A stretch of DNA of 64,000 bases, taken from contig CAIYOB010001247.1 in assembly GCA_903927685.1 (NCBI GenBank), forward strand, positions 44,671 through 108,670, in the 5' to 3' direction. The translations under genes were made by a program, and so were the position numbers. A model generated the notes under the pieces. The model was given only the letters and a program-made list of their open reading frames with translations. It was not told the origin of the DNA and did no database searches. Below, in pieces: positions 36,731-46,700 of the stretch; positions within the stretch are counted from its first letter, which is position 1, and each line of letters starts with the position of its first letter. Source of the DNA: an uncultured Planctomycetaceae bacterium (GTDB lineage Bacteria; Planctomycetota; Planctomycetia; Pirellulales; Pirellulaceae).

Positions 36731-37858
36731 TCAGGGGGGCGAGAAACCCGGCACTGCGTCCCGCAACGCGGTCGGCAGGTAGGGACAATCTGGCTCGGCG
36801 GCCAGCATGTGGCCGGTCACCGCGAACGAACGGGCCCGACTGCCGCCGCAGACGTGCCGGAATTCACACCGGCCGCACTTTCCCTGCAAGCGGTTGGCGT
36901 CCCGTAAGGCCTGGAAATGGGGGTCATGCTGGTACACGTCCACCACCGAGTCGCGAGGAAACTGGCCGCACACGACGGGCAGGAAACCGCTGGGATAGAC
37001 CACTCCTCGGTGGCTGATGAACATCACCCCCCGGCCGTCATTGATTCCCAACGGGGCTCGCTGACGTTCGTTGCCGCCAGCGCTGTCGGGACTGCGCTGA
37101 GGGTCGCCTTGCCGCCGGATCACGAAGCGGCGGTACTGCGGGGCCTCGGTCGTTTTGATGCCGTACGGCTGCCGCCGGGCATGGTGCCACAAGCGTTCAA
37201 AAACTTCCTCGTATTGGTGGGGGGAAATACGCTCCAACTCTTGGCCACGCCCCACCGGGACGAGAAAGAAGACGGACCAGAGGACGATTCCACGATTCGC
37301 GAGCATTTCCGCCAAGACGTCGACCTGATGCAGGTTCGACGACGCGATGGTCGTGTTCACCTGCAATGGCAAGCCGATGCGGCGGGCCGCGGCCATGATC
37401 TCCAACGTACGGTCAAAGCTGCCGCGCACGCCGCGAAAGGCATCGTGCGTGGCCGCGTCGGCCCCGTCCAGGCTGAGCGCCAGGCGGTGCAACCCGGCCG
37501 CATGTAGCCGCTGCAGGGCATCAGCCGTCACCAGCGGTGTGGCCGACGGCGTCATCGCCACGTCCAATCCCAGGCTGACACCGTGCTCGACCAACTCGTA
37601 GACGTCAGGGCGTTTCAGCGGATCACCGCCGGTCAAGACTAGCATCGGCGGCTTGGGAAACGTCGCCAATTGTTCCAAGAGTTGCCGACCCAACTGGGAG
37701 TCCAATTCGTCCGGAGCCCGCGCGGGCTGGGCGCACGCGCGGCAGTGCTTACAGGCCAGATCACAAGCCTGCGTCAACTCGTAGAACACGACGAACGGGC
37801 TGTGCTCGAAATCGCCGCGTCCGTAGGTACCTGGCTTGCCTGCGGCGCTGGGTTTCAT
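36731..37858 (-). CDS. Radical SAM/SPASM protein (TIGR04053/NirJ-like)
   Basis: 375 aa from the ATG at 37858, whose TCATGA junction overlaps the upstream stop by 4 nt. The radical SAM motif CDLACKHC gives C32, C36 and C39, within PFVVFYELTQACDLACKHC. GGDPLKR and SLDGADAATHDAFRGVRGSF are core features. The C-terminal SPASM-type cysteines include CGRCEFRHVCGG and a later DCPYLP, which bind auxiliary iron-sulfur. The sequence is closest in pattern to heme/tetrapyrrole side-chain processing and TIGR04053-type proteins. With the HAO-like cytochromes nearby, a role in heme modification is possible. The exact product is unknown. Confidence 0.82.
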   Translation of the reverse strand: MKPSAAGKPGTYGRGDFEHSPFVVFYELTQACDLACKHCRACAQPARAPDELDSQLGRQLLEQLATFPKPPMLVLTGGDPLKRPDVYELVEHGVSLGLDVAMTPSATPLVTADALQRLHAAGLHRLALSLDGADAATHDAFRGVRGSFDRTLEIMAAARRIGLPLQVNTTIASSNLHQVDVLAEMLANRGIVLWSVFFLVPVGRGQELERISPHQYEEVFERLWHHARRQPYGIKTTEAPQYRRFVIRRQGDPQRSPDSAGGNERQRAPLGINDGRGVMFISHRGVVYPSGFLPVVCGQFPRDSVVDVYQHDPHFQALRDANRLQGKCGRCEFRHVCGGSRARSFAVTGHMLAAEPDCPYLPTALRDAVPGFSPP

Positions 37859-38250
37859 GACTGCCCTCCAGAATTCTTCGTTGCAGCGGAGGCACGCGTG
37901 TACGGCGGCGCGGCCGTAGTCCGGCGACCGTCCCACATGTGCCGAAGCGCAGAAAGCGGGTGGCGCCACAGCATCCGAGGACCGGCGTAACGCATTACGT
38001 CGCGGATTTGCTGGCGCCGATCCGCCCTGTAGCAATGGATCGGGCATGCCGCACAGGTCGGCTTCTCCGCGCGGAACGGACAGCGGTCCAGGCGACACAT
38101 CACGTAGGCCTGCAGATCGGCGCATGCCGCACACAGATGCTTTCCGCCAGCGTGATGCTTGCGGCAAAACATGCGCAGCATTTCCGCTACCGTTTTCCGC
38201 TCGCGAGCCAGACTTGCCGCCTCGCGCTCCCGATGTGATCGGAAAAACAT
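37855..38250 (-). CDS. Nitrous-oxide-stimulated promoter family protein, cysteine-rich
   Basis: 131 aa; GGGGAG precedes the ATG at 38250. It has the signature of PF11756: EMLRMFCRKHHAGGKHLCAA, YVMCRLDRCPFRAEKPTCAA and CPIHCYRADRRQQIRDVMRY, followed by AGPRMLWRHPLSALRHMWDG. The family name comes from a promoter stimulated by nitrous oxide; the protein's biochemical role is unknown. The eight or so conserved cysteines suggest metal or iron-sulfur binding. It is the first gene of the minus-strand operon and overlaps the radical SAM gene by 4 nt (TCATGA). Confidence 0.85.
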   Translation of the reverse strand: MFFRSHREREAASLARERKTVAEMLRMFCRKHHAGGKHLCAACADLQAYVMCRLDRCPFRAEKPTCAACPIHCYRADRRQQIRDVMRYAGPRMLWRHPLSALRHMWDGRRTTAAPPYTRASAATKNSGGQS

Positions 38251-38375
38251 GCTCCCCTGTCCCTTCCGGCTGAACCGCCGTCACGCCTCTGACAGCGCCC
38301 TGACGATCGGAGCAAAAAGCGATCTCCATCCGCTCAGCCCGAATCTCTCCGTCGCCGCTCTGCAGGGCGCCGCCA

Positions 38376-38403
38376 ATCATAGCAATTGAATTGTGCATGT
38401 CAA
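38376..38403 (-). promoter_or_regulatory. Sigma70-like promoter for the minus-strand operon
   Basis: Minus strand TTGACA (38403-38398), 16-bp spacer, TATGAT (38381-38376), about 125 bp before the first gene's ATG at 38250. The FNR-type site at 38446-38459 lies about 83 bp upstream of the predicted start, a position at which an FNR-family activator could act, though this is speculative. Confidence 0.55.
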
Positions 38404-38445
38404 GGTAAACAATGGCTGGACGATCGCGGAACAATTGCCCGAGGA

Positions 38446-38487
38446 TTGACCTGGATCAATGCCTTCGTCACGTCCCGCGTCGATAAT
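38446..38487 (+). promoter_or_regulatory. FNR/Dnr/HcpR-type site and -10 of the hcp promoter
   Basis: TTGAC-CTGG-ATCAA at 38446-38459 matches the FNR-family consensus TTGAT-N4-ATCAA with one mismatch. GATAAT at 38482-38487 is correctly spaced as the -10: with transcription starting near 38494, the site is centred at -41.5, the classic class II activation position. No good -35 is present. hcp starts 35 nt after the predicted transcription start. Confidence 0.72.
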
Positions 38488-38528
38488 CCGATACTGCGAA
38501 ACACACATTCTTTGTTGAAGGAGTCCCC

Positions 38529-40190
38529 ATGCAATCCCCTGACATGTTCTGTTACCAATGTGAGCAGACGGCCCGCAACTCCGGGTGCGTCGATCTCGGC
38601 ATTTGCGGCAAGGACCCCGACACGGCCGCGTTGCAGGACCTGTTGGTCCACGCCACCAAGGGCATCTCGGTGTTCGCCCACCGCGCCCGGGGACTCGGAC
38701 GAATCGATCCCGAAGTCGATCACTTTGTGATTCAGGCCTTGTTCGCCACGGTCACGAACGTGGACTTCGATCCGCAGCGGCTGAAGGTGCACCTGGACGA
38801 CGCCGCGCAGATGCGAGATCAGGCTCGCCGCCTGTACGAGGACGCCTGCCGCGAGCGGGGTCAATCGCCGGAACTGGTAAATGGCCCGACGACTTGGAAG
38901 CCTGCCGCCGACCTGGCAGGACTCGTGGGGCAGGGACGGCTGGTCTCGATCGTTTCGCGAACGAGCGAGTTTTCCGAGGACGTTGTGGGATTGCAGGAGT
39001 TGATCCTGTACGGATTGAAAGGCACGGCGGCCTACGCCGAGCACGCCGCGGCGCTGGGGCGCGAAGTCCCGGATATCTACGGCACGATCCATGAGTGCCT
39101 GGACTTCCTCACCAGCAAGACGCCCTCCGCCGATGAACTCCTCGGCTGGGCTCTGAAGGTGGGCGAGCTGAATCTGAAGGTCATGGAACTGTTGTATGAA
39201 GCCAATACCGGCAGCTACGGGAAGCAGCAGCCGACGCATGTCCGGACCACGGCGGTCCAGGGTAAGTGCATCCTGGTCTCCGGGCACGACCTGGCCGATT
39301 TAGGCGCGCTGTTGCAGCAGACGGAGGGCAAGGGAATCAAGGTCTACACGCATGGCGAGATGCTGCCCTGTCACGCCTACCCGGAACTCAAGAAGTACTC
39401 GCACCTGGTCGGAAACTACGGCGGCGCCTGGCAGGATCAGAAACGGGAGTTCTCGCAATTCCCCGGCGCGATCCTGATGACCACCAACTGCATCCAGAAG
39501 CCCAAGGAGGATTACATCGGCCGGATCTTCACCTCGGGCATGGTGGCTTGGCCCGGCGTGGCCCACATTGGGCCGGACAGGGACTTCAGCCCCGTGATCG
39601 AAGCCGCCCTGGCAGCCCCGGGGTTCGCCGAAGACGAACCGGAGAAGACGATCACCGTCGGCTTCGGGCACGACGCGGTGCTGGGAGTCGCCGACAAGGT
39701 GATCGAGGCCGTCAAGGCCGGAAAGATCCGCCACTTTTTCCTCGTGGGAGGCTGTGACGGAGCGGAGTCAGGTCGGAACTACTACACGGACTTTACGCAG
39801 GAGGTTCCGAATGACTGCCTGATCTTGACGCTCGCGTGCGGCAAGTTCCGCTTCAACAAGCTGGAGTTCGGCGACATCGGGGGAATCCCTCGGTTGCTCG
39901 ACCTGGGCCAGTGCAATGATGCCTATTCGGCGATCAAGATTGCCACCGCCCTGGCCAGCGCCTTTGGATGTGGCGTGAACGATTTGCCGCTGTCCTTGAT
40001 CCTCAGCTGGTACGAGCAGAAGGCCGTGGCGATTCTGTTGACACTGCTGTACTTGGGTATCAAGAACATCCGTTTGGGTCCCAAGTTGCCTGCCTTCGTC
40101 ACGCCGGCGGTGCTGCAGGTGCTGGTCGACAAGTTCAGTATTATGCCCATCACGACGCCCCGGGAAGACTTGGCGGCAATCTTGGCTTGA
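38529..40190 (+). CDS. hcp: Hybrid cluster protein (hydroxylamine/NO reductase)
   Basis: 553 aa, full length. N-terminal cubane ligands [17 protein letters not shown] give C8, C11, C20 and C26 (C-x2-C-x8-C-x5-C, the class I spacing as I recall it). Later conserved blocks include [75 protein letters not shown] and the final [17 protein letters not shown], containing the hybrid-cluster ligands. The family reduces NO to N2O and hydroxylamine to ammonia and acts in nitrosative stress. No Hcr reductase gene is adjacent. It lies 17 nt upstream of ric, and an FNR-type class II promoter precedes it. Confidence 0.95.
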   Translation: MQSPDMFCYQCEQTARNSGCVDLGICGKDPDTAALQDLLVHATKGISVFAHRARGLGRIDPEVDHFVIQALFATVTNVDFDPQRLKVHLDDAAQMRDQARRLYEDACRERGQSPELVNGPTTWKPAADLAGLVGQGRLVSIVSRTSEFSEDVVGLQELILYGLKGTAAYAEHAAALGREVPDIYGTIHECLDFLTSKTPSADELLGWALKVGELNLKVMELLYEANTGSYGKQQPTHVRTTAVQGKCILVSGHDLADLGALLQQTEGKGIKVYTHGEMLPCHAYPELKKYSHLVGNYGGAWQDQKREFSQFPGAILMTTNCIQKPKEDYIGRIFTSGMVAWPGVAHIGPDRDFSPVIEAALAAPGFAEDEPEKTITVGFGHDAVLGVADKVIEAVKAGKIRHFFLVGGCDGAESGRNYYTDFTQEVPNDCLILTLACGKFRFNKLEFGDIGGIPRLLDLGQCNDAYSAIKIATALASAFGCGVNDLPLSLILSWYEQKAVAILLTLLYLGIKNIRLGPKLPAFVTPAVLQVLVDKFSIMPITTPREDLAAILA

Positions 40191-40207
40191 AACAGGGAGA
40201 ACCCATT

Positions 40208-40936
40208 ATGCAATTATTGAATCCACAGATCTGCGTCGGCGATCTGGTCAAGGAACGTCCCAGCCGTTCTCGGGTTTTCGAGGACTTGAACATCGACTAC
40301 TGCTGTCATGGAGGGATACCGCTGGCCGAGGCGTGCGAGGGCCAGGAACTCGACGTTCAGGAGGTTCTGCAACGTCTCCGCGACGCGGATGCCCAGAGCG
40401 ACGATGCGGCCACTTGGATCGATGCCGACGCCATGTCCTTGACCGACTTGGCGAACCACATCGAGCAAACGCATCACGAGTACCTAAAGGCGGAGTTGCC
40501 ACGCTTGGATGCCTTGACGCAAAAGGTGTTCGAAGTCCACGGCGCCAAGGATCGTCGCCTGGCGGACGTCCGCCAGGCTTACGAATCGCTGTATGCCGAA
40601 CTGGCAGGCCACATGACTAAGGAGGAGCGGATTCTCTTCCCAATGATCCGAGCCATGGAATCCTCGCCTCGGATGCCAGCGTTTCACTGCGGTTCGATCG
40701 CCAATCCCATCCGGCAGATGGAGTACGAGCACGATAGCGCCGGTAATGCCTTAGCTATCTTGAGCGGCTTTACCGACGGCTATCAGCCGCCCGAGTGGGC
40801 CTGCAATACCTATCGCGCCATGCTTGACGGCCTGAAACAACTGGAGCGGGACCTGCACCAGCACATTCATAAGGAAAACAACGTGCTGTTTCCCAAGGCC
40901 ATTCGCCTCGAGGCTGAACTAGCCGCTCCGGGGTGA
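40208..40936 (+). CDS. ric: Iron-sulfur cluster repair di-iron protein Ric (YtfE/ScdA)
   Basis: 242 aa; GGGAG precedes the ATG at 40208, 17 nt after hcp. The N-terminal ScdA domain has VFEDLNIDYCCHGG, the DYCC-type motif. The hemerythrin-like bundle supplies the di-iron ligands: HIEQTHHEYLKAELP, HMTKEERILFP, MEYEHDSAGNAL and HIHKENNVLFPKA. Such proteins repair iron-sulfur clusters damaged by NO or peroxide and may process NO. Co-transcription with hcp and control by an FNR-family site are typical for the nitrosative stress regulon. Confidence 0.93.
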   Translation: MQLLNPQICVGDLVKERPSRSRVFEDLNIDYCCHGGIPLAEACEGQELDVQEVLQRLRDADAQSDDAATWIDADAMSLTDLANHIEQTHHEYLKAELPRLDALTQKVFEVHGAKDRRLADVRQAYESLYAELAGHMTKEERILFPMIRAMESSPRMPAFHCGSIANPIRQMEYEHDSAGNALAILSGFTDGYQPPEWACNTYRAMLDGLKQLERDLHQHIHKENNVLFPKAIRLEAELAAPG

Positions 40937-40997
40937 GAACGAAGATTGGATTCCTGTCCCCAGGATGAAGGCGTGCCCCAATGAACGGAGAATCGCC

Positions 40998-41663
40998 TCA
41001 GCGCATGCTCCACTGCACGGCATAGCGGTTAAGCTCCGCGCCCGTCCGCAGGCCGAGTTTCACCTTGATTCTCTGCCGGTGAGTCTCGACTGTCTTGATG
41101 CTGACGTCAAGTTGCGTCGCGATTTGAGCGGTGCTCAGCCCGCGGCCGATCATCTCGAAAACCTGCAGCTCTCGGTCCGAAAGGGCCGAGAGAACGTCTT
41201 CGGGAGAAGCGGACGGGGAACCGATCCGAGCGAGCAAGCGCCCTGCCATGCGAGGGCTCAACCAGATTTCTCCGCACGCGACCTGGCGGATGGCCTCCAC
41301 CATCTTTTCTGGAGGCTCCTGCTTGCCGATGAAGCCAGCGGCGCCGGCGCGCAGGGCGCGTTCTGCGAACAGGACCTCGTCGTGCATGGTCGATACCAAG
41401 ACTCTGGTATTGGGCAGACAGGACCTCATCTGATGGATCAGGTCGAGCCCTCGACCGCTCTTGAGTGACAAGTCGACGACCGCGATATCGGGCCTGAGCT
41501 CCTGAGCCATTCGCAAGGCGTCCTCCACGTCCTCTGCCTCGCCGCATAACTCGAGATCCGCCTCGTCAGCGATCAACTCGCGAAATCCCCGGCGGACAAT
41601 CGGATGATCATCGACGATCAGGATGCGGCGTTTCCTGTGCAAGGATGACTGGGAACTCGTCAT
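40998..41663 (-). CDS. NarL/FixJ-family response regulator
   Basis: I choose the ATG at 41663 (MTSSQSSLHRKRRILIVDDH), which overlaps the kinase stop as ATGA; an upstream ATG at 41690 would overlap by 31 nt. 221 aa. The receiver has acidic D18-D19 and phosphoacceptor D64 in AVVDLSLKSGRG, with K in GFIGKQEP. The C-terminal LuxR-type HTH is ALSDRELQVFEMIGRGLSTA followed by LDVSIKTVETHRQRIKVKLG. It pairs with the adjacent histidine kinase. Targets could be the neighbouring nitrogen-oxide genes, which it converges with, but this is inference. Confidence 0.92.
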   Translation of the reverse strand: MTSSQSSLHRKRRILIVDDHPIVRRGFRELIADEADLELCGEAEDVEDALRMAQELRPDIAVVDLSLKSGRGLDLIHQMRSCLPNTRVLVSTMHDEVLFAERALRAGAAGFIGKQEPPEKMVEAIRQVACGEIWLSPRMAGRLLARIGSPSASPEDVLSALSDRELQVFEMIGRGLSTAQIATQLDVSIKTVETHRQRIKVKLGLRTGAELNRYAVQWSMR

Positions 41664-43384
41664 GGTCCAGGTCTCATGGGCACGCGACACGTGAGGGCGG
41701 TGCCGCCGTAGGGTTGCGAACGGATATCGAGAACACCGCCCAAGGTGCGAACTCGGTATTCCATGATACGCAATCCGGAACCGGCCGTTCGCGCGGACGA
41801 CAGGTCCAGCCCCACCCCATCATCCAGGATTTCCAGGACGAGAGTCTCTGGTTCGGCACGCCAGGACAGGGCGATACGTTGGGCCTGGGCATGTTTCACG
41901 GCGTTATTCAGCGATTCTTGAGCAATGCGATACAGTTGCACGGCGACACGATCGTCAGGGACCGGAGACGCTTCGGCGATCTCGCAGTGACAGATGATGT
42001 CCGTTTGCTCTTCGATGGCGGCCACCAGGGCGTAGAGGGCCGAAACGAATTCGGCCCCATTCACCTCCCAGGACACCAACGCCCGGGACACATCACGAAC
42101 TTGGGCCAGAACCCGCGGGATTCCCCTGGCCAATTCGGCGGCCATCGCCGCTTCGTCAAGTCCCTTCTTGGCGAGCTTTTGCTGGAGACTCCTGGCCAGG
42201 TAACCGAGTCCGGTCAGTTCCTGCCCAAGTCCGTCGTGCAGCTCGCGTCCAATCCGCTGCTGTTCGGCCGTACTGAGATCCAGGATTTCCCGTTCCAGAC
42301 GTTGGCGTTCGGCGATCTCGTGCCGCAACTCGTCATTGATGGCGGCCAATTGAGCTGTCCGCAAATCAACCCGCAACTCCAATTCGGCCAACGTTTCTTG
42401 CAACGCCCGCTCGGCGTCCTTGCGTTGGGTGATGTCTCGGATAATCCCGGTAAAAAACGCGCCTTCCGCGGTACGGCCGACTGCCAGGGACAGCTCCAGA
42501 GGGAACTCGCCGCCGTCACGCCGCATCCCCACAACTTCGGTGGTGGATCCAAGGCGAGTGGATTGGCCTGTGTCTCGCAATCGTTGCATCGCCTGTGAGT
42601 GAGCTACTCGCAATCGTGGAGGAATAATCCGATCTAAGGTCTGGCCGACGATTTCCTCGGCGGGATAGCCGAACATACGTTCCGCGGCCCGGTTCCAAAG
42701 GAACACTCGGCCGACCTGATCGGCGCAGACGATCGCGTCATTGGCTGCCTGCATCACCGCCGAAAGCCGCTGCTGGCTTGCCTCAAGGAGTTCGGCCTGC
42801 TCACCGCTGTGCAGGTCGACCGCGATCATTCTGGCGAAAGCCGCAGCGCAACACGCATCCCGGTCTCCAAATCCTCCCGGTTTGTTCAGCAGGCCCAACT
42901 CCCCCGTGCGTCCGATCTCATCCGAAAGGATGGCGAGCAATGCATTGTCAAGGAGAGAGACTGCGGGCGCGTCGGTACGCCCCGAACCGGCGCCCGGAAA
43001 ACCGTTCTGGTACGTCGGCTTGCCACGCGTGCTGGATTGACGCCGCAAGCCAGAAAGTCGCTCCAGAAGGTCGGTCATCTCCCTGACAGACAGGGTATTT
43101 CGTCCTGAGACAACGAAAATGTCTTCCCGTTGTCGAGGCGGGCTGGCTGGGATCCATACGTAGGCCCACGTTGCTCCCGACAAATGGCGGCATGCAGTCA
43201 GGATCTGCGGTGCCACATCGGGAAAAAAGCCGCCCTTCACCAGGGAATGGCATTCGGCGAACGTCGCAGCCGTTTCGGCGGGGCAGGGCGAATCTGGCTC
43301 GGATTCGCCCTCGGAAGTCCGTTCGCTCGCATTCACGCTGCCGCTCGTCATTCGGTTTCGCCTTCCAGGACCAATCCGGCACAT
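41660..43384 (-). CDS. Soluble PAS-domain histidine kinase (HisKA_3 type)
   Basis: 574 aa (start 43384; MTSGS at 43351 is an alternative). Residues about 40-200 form a GAF-like segment with several cysteines (C34, C45, C65, C178-C179). A PAS domain follows at about 205-325 (DAIVCADQVGRVFLWNRAAE ... FFTGIIRDITQRKDAE). A coiled coil leads to the phosphoacceptor in RIGRELHDGLGQEL, His383, then the ATPase with QESLNNAVKHAQA and DDGVGLDLSS. No membrane segment is visible, so it is cytosolic, like the oxygen/NO-type sensor kinases NreB or the FixL group. The signal is unknown. It overlaps the regulator gene by 4 nt. Confidence 0.9.
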   Translation of the reverse strand: MCRIGPGRRNRMTSGSVNASERTSEGESEPDSPCPAETAATFAECHSLVKGGFFPDVAPQILTACRHLSGATWAYVWIPASPPRQREDIFVVSGRNTLSVREMTDLLERLSGLRRQSSTRGKPTYQNGFPGAGSGRTDAPAVSLLDNALLAILSDEIGRTGELGLLNKPGGFGDRDACCAAAFARMIAVDLHSGEQAELLEASQQRLSAVMQAANDAIVCADQVGRVFLWNRAAERMFGYPAEEIVGQTLDRIIPPRLRVAHSQAMQRLRDTGQSTRLGSTTEVVGMRRDGGEFPLELSLAVGRTAEGAFFTGIIRDITQRKDAERALQETLAELELRVDLRTAQLAAINDELRHEIAERQRLEREILDLSTAEQQRIGRELHDGLGQELTGLGYLARSLQQKLAKKGLDEAAMAAELARGIPRVLAQVRDVSRALVSWEVNGAEFVSALYALVAAIEEQTDIICHCEIAEASPVPDDRVAVQLYRIAQESLNNAVKHAQAQRIALSWRAEPETLVLEILDDGVGLDLSSARTAGSGLRIMEYRVRTLGGVLDIRSQPYGGTALTCRVPMRPGP

Positions 43385-43714
43385 CTCGAATTGTGGACGC
43401 CGAGGCTCCTAGAGGCAGACTATCGCGATTATGCCTCTTCTTGTCACTTCTAATGCAGATTCTGCCCCAGCCCAGGAATCAACAACCTGATCAACGTAAC
43501 GGCTGGAAAATCGGTCTGTCAAGGACGATTCTCTGGTGAGGTGCTGGCACTACCCAGTAAACATGGGAACGGCTGTCAGGGAATCCCCTACATCGTTTTT
43601 CCGCGTTGCCCGATGGGGGATCACGTTGCGGCGTCCCAAAATCCGCTTACGGCGAGCTCTCTGGCCGCCGCGTCCCGAACGCCGTAAGGCTAAGTGCAAC
43701 GGAGGAACCGCAAC
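43385..43714. other. Divergent intergenic region with leader hairpin before the giant ORF
   Basis: 330 bp between the kinase and giant genes. It contains a perfect 9-bp stem CTTACGGCG (43646-43654) / CGCCGTAAG (43680-43688) with a 25-nt loop, about 26 nt before the ATG at 43715 and just before the GGAGG ribosome-binding site. No clear promoter or RNA gene is seen; short frames here carry no recognisable protein pattern. Confidence 0.5.
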
Positions 43715-46700
43715 ATGGACCGCGCTGCTTTCTCGCCACGGAATCGCAAGTACGGGCGGCGGAATAGGAATCGCCGCCGTCTGGCATTGGAGACCTTGGA
43801 GCCGCGGATGCTCTTGACGGCAGACTGGACCGTCGACGCGGTGCGGGACAATCTGCGCGAGTATCTCGAACAGCCCACCGTCTCCGGATTGACCGTGGTT
43901 GCGCACGGATTCCAGCTGGGCAACGACGACGGTGACTCGCTATTGCCGTTGGCTCGCGCGATCCGCAATCGAGCCGACCAGGGAAACGGCCCGACGACCG
44001 GCGCCTGGCTGCTCGACTATGACGTCTCGGCCGAGGGGGGCACCGAGGGATTTGACTTGCAGCAGTCAATCGTGACCGGAAGCCCCGGCGAAGTCGTGCT
44101 GCTGTACGACTGGGCGCCCGAGTCCCAGGAGAATTCGGCGGGCTGGGGCGAAGCGGCCGGCGACGCGCTATTCTCGCTCGTAACCCACTTGGGGTTCGTG
44201 CAGCCCGACCAGCAGGCGTCGGTGCCGCTGCATTTCATCGCCCACAGTTTCGGCACGGCCGTCGTCAGCGAGGCAGTCGAGCGGTTGGCGCGGTTTCAGA
44301 TCTCGGTGGATCAAGTGACCTTCCTGGATCCGCACGATTTCGACGAACAGCCGGATGTTCCGATCGACGAGAGCCAGCGGTTGTATTCGTTGGGGTGGCC
44401 GCAATTGGCAGCCCCCAGCGACCCGAACTACGGCTTGAACTACGGCGCCACCGTTTGGACCAACGTCGCGTTTTGCGACGTCTACTACCAGACTCGCAGC
44501 GCCAACGGCGAGACGGGCTTGTTCGACTTCACCGTGCCTGACGGTCGTCCGTTGCCCGGAGCGTACAATGTCCTGCTGGCAGACGGCGACACTTTGCCGA
44601 ATCCAGAGGCGTACGAGCTCGGCGACTTTGCCGGCGACCACAGCTACGTCTGGAGCGGCTACTACTTGGCCACCGTCAACGGTGGGCTGACGGAGGACGT
44701 CAACCAGAATGGGGTCCTGGATCCGGGGGAAGATCTCGACGGCGAAGGCCAAATCACGCTGGCTCCGAGCCCAGCCCAGCCCGTGTCCTGGGATAGCACC
44801 GGCTACGCGTACAGCCGCGTGGCGGCTGGTCAGGGCCTGCGTCCCGATGGCAACTTCTTCGATCCTGACCAGGACCACAAGTACTCGCCGCCGGGCTGGT
44901 TTGCCGATGCCGACAAGGCGATTCTCAATCCGGCCGTCTTGACGCAAGTGGGCTTGCCCGGGCCGGACTTCGTACCGCAGCTCGATCGGTCTCGCTGGGC
45001 ACCGCAGTGGGATCCCCACGAGATCGTCAACGGCGACTTCCAGGATCCGGGCGACGGGCACTCGCCGGCCCCTTTGTTTGGAGCTCCCTTCGATACGTGG
45101 CTGGGTAAGTTGGTGGCCACCAATCTGGTTCCCGGCTGGTCCGATCACGGTGGCGGAGGCGGCGCTCATGTCCGCGTCGACAGCTCCTCGCCCCAGAACT
45201 TTGTGCTCGAACTCGGGCCGGACGGCCCCAGCCGCACGCACAACACGCTGTACGTGCCCGAAGAGGCCGGCGGCCTGCGGTTTGACTGGCGGCGCCTGAC
45301 ATCGGACCCGGACGACCGGTTGGTCGTGCGTCTGGGCGACGAGGTCGTGTTCAGCGCCGCGGTCGGCACAGGCAACGCGGCAGCCCTGACCGGCCAGACA
45401 ATTCCGTTGGGCAGCGAATACCGCGGCCGCGCGACGACGCTCACGGTCGAACTCCAGACGACAGATCCCAGCGGGGTTGCTGCCAGGATCTGGATCGACA
45501 ACATTGAATTTGTCCGCGGCGGCTTGGCGGGGGATATCCTGCCGGTCGACCTGGCCCAGGAGCCGGGGACGGGACCGGCCTTCGTCCTCGATGTCGACGG
45601 AGTGCGGGTCATCGGATCGGACGGCGTCGCGTACCCGTTGCAGGTCACCCCGCATTCCGCGCGGGGCGATTGGGAACTGGTCTATCGCCGCCAGGAGGGC
45701 GCGTCGCAGTACGACTACCTGTTGGGGTACGTCCTCTTCTCGGATCGCGTGGAAGAGGATCAGCCGGCCTTCAGCCAGACCGGCCGCTTCTACTTTGCAC
45801 CGGGCGGAGACTACGGGCGGCTGGTGACGGAGCCGGCGACCGAAAAGTACCCTCGCACGTTTGCCTCGCGGCCGAATCCTCTGGATGAGGACCCCCTGGC
45901 ACCAGGCTTTCAAGGGCTTGTCGAGTTCTCGTACACGGCCGGTTCGACCTCTGCGGCGGTCGGGCTGAATGTCCTGCCCGGGTATTCGCAGGACGGCAGC
46001 GCCGCGGTGCGGATGTTCACGAAGCCTCAGCAGGACGCGCTCACGGACAAGGCCAGCCGCGACGAGTCCGGCACGATCGTCTTACAGCAGCGATTGACCT
46101 ATTTGGGTTTCCTGGACGATGAGGGCCAGCCTTTGGTGGTGGACGGCATCGTGGGGCTGCACACCGAGTCGGTCTTGCGGTTGTTCCATGCGGCGGTCCA
46201 ATGCAACGGGCTCTTGAAGCCGGCGGACGAAGCGGCACGCGAGTTGGACGAGCGGACAGCGTGGTGGCTGAATGCCCCCAACGCGCCCCGCTGGGCGGAG
46301 TTCCTCGACGCGTCATCTCCGGCCAATCATCAGTTCGCCACGAGTTGGTTGCTGGATACTGTGGCCACGTTCCTCAGCTCGCAGACAGCGGTGACGGCCG
46401 CACGGATCCGGCGGCTGAGCCCCCTGGACGTGGCCAACCTGGCGCCGAGCGTGGCCTTGCCGGACGAATTACTGTCTGGGATGGGAGTGGATATCGACAT
46501 TACGGGTTTGAACGCCGCGGCGGTCGAAAGCAGTTTCCGTTCGGCCGCGGCGGCCAGCGGCGTCGGGATCCGCAACGTGACCGTGGCCGGCAATCAGCTG
46601 CGGATCCGCATCCTTCCGCCTCCGCTGCAACGCTTGACGCCGGCCGAGCAACAATCCCTGGTCCAGGGCCTGCGCGAACTGACCGTGCAGTTTGCCCCCG

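Noticed and set aside
40952..40965. Small TCCTG/CAGGA hairpin between ric and the response regulator as a bidirectional terminator
   Set aside because: Only 5 bp with no T-tract on either side; too weak to call.
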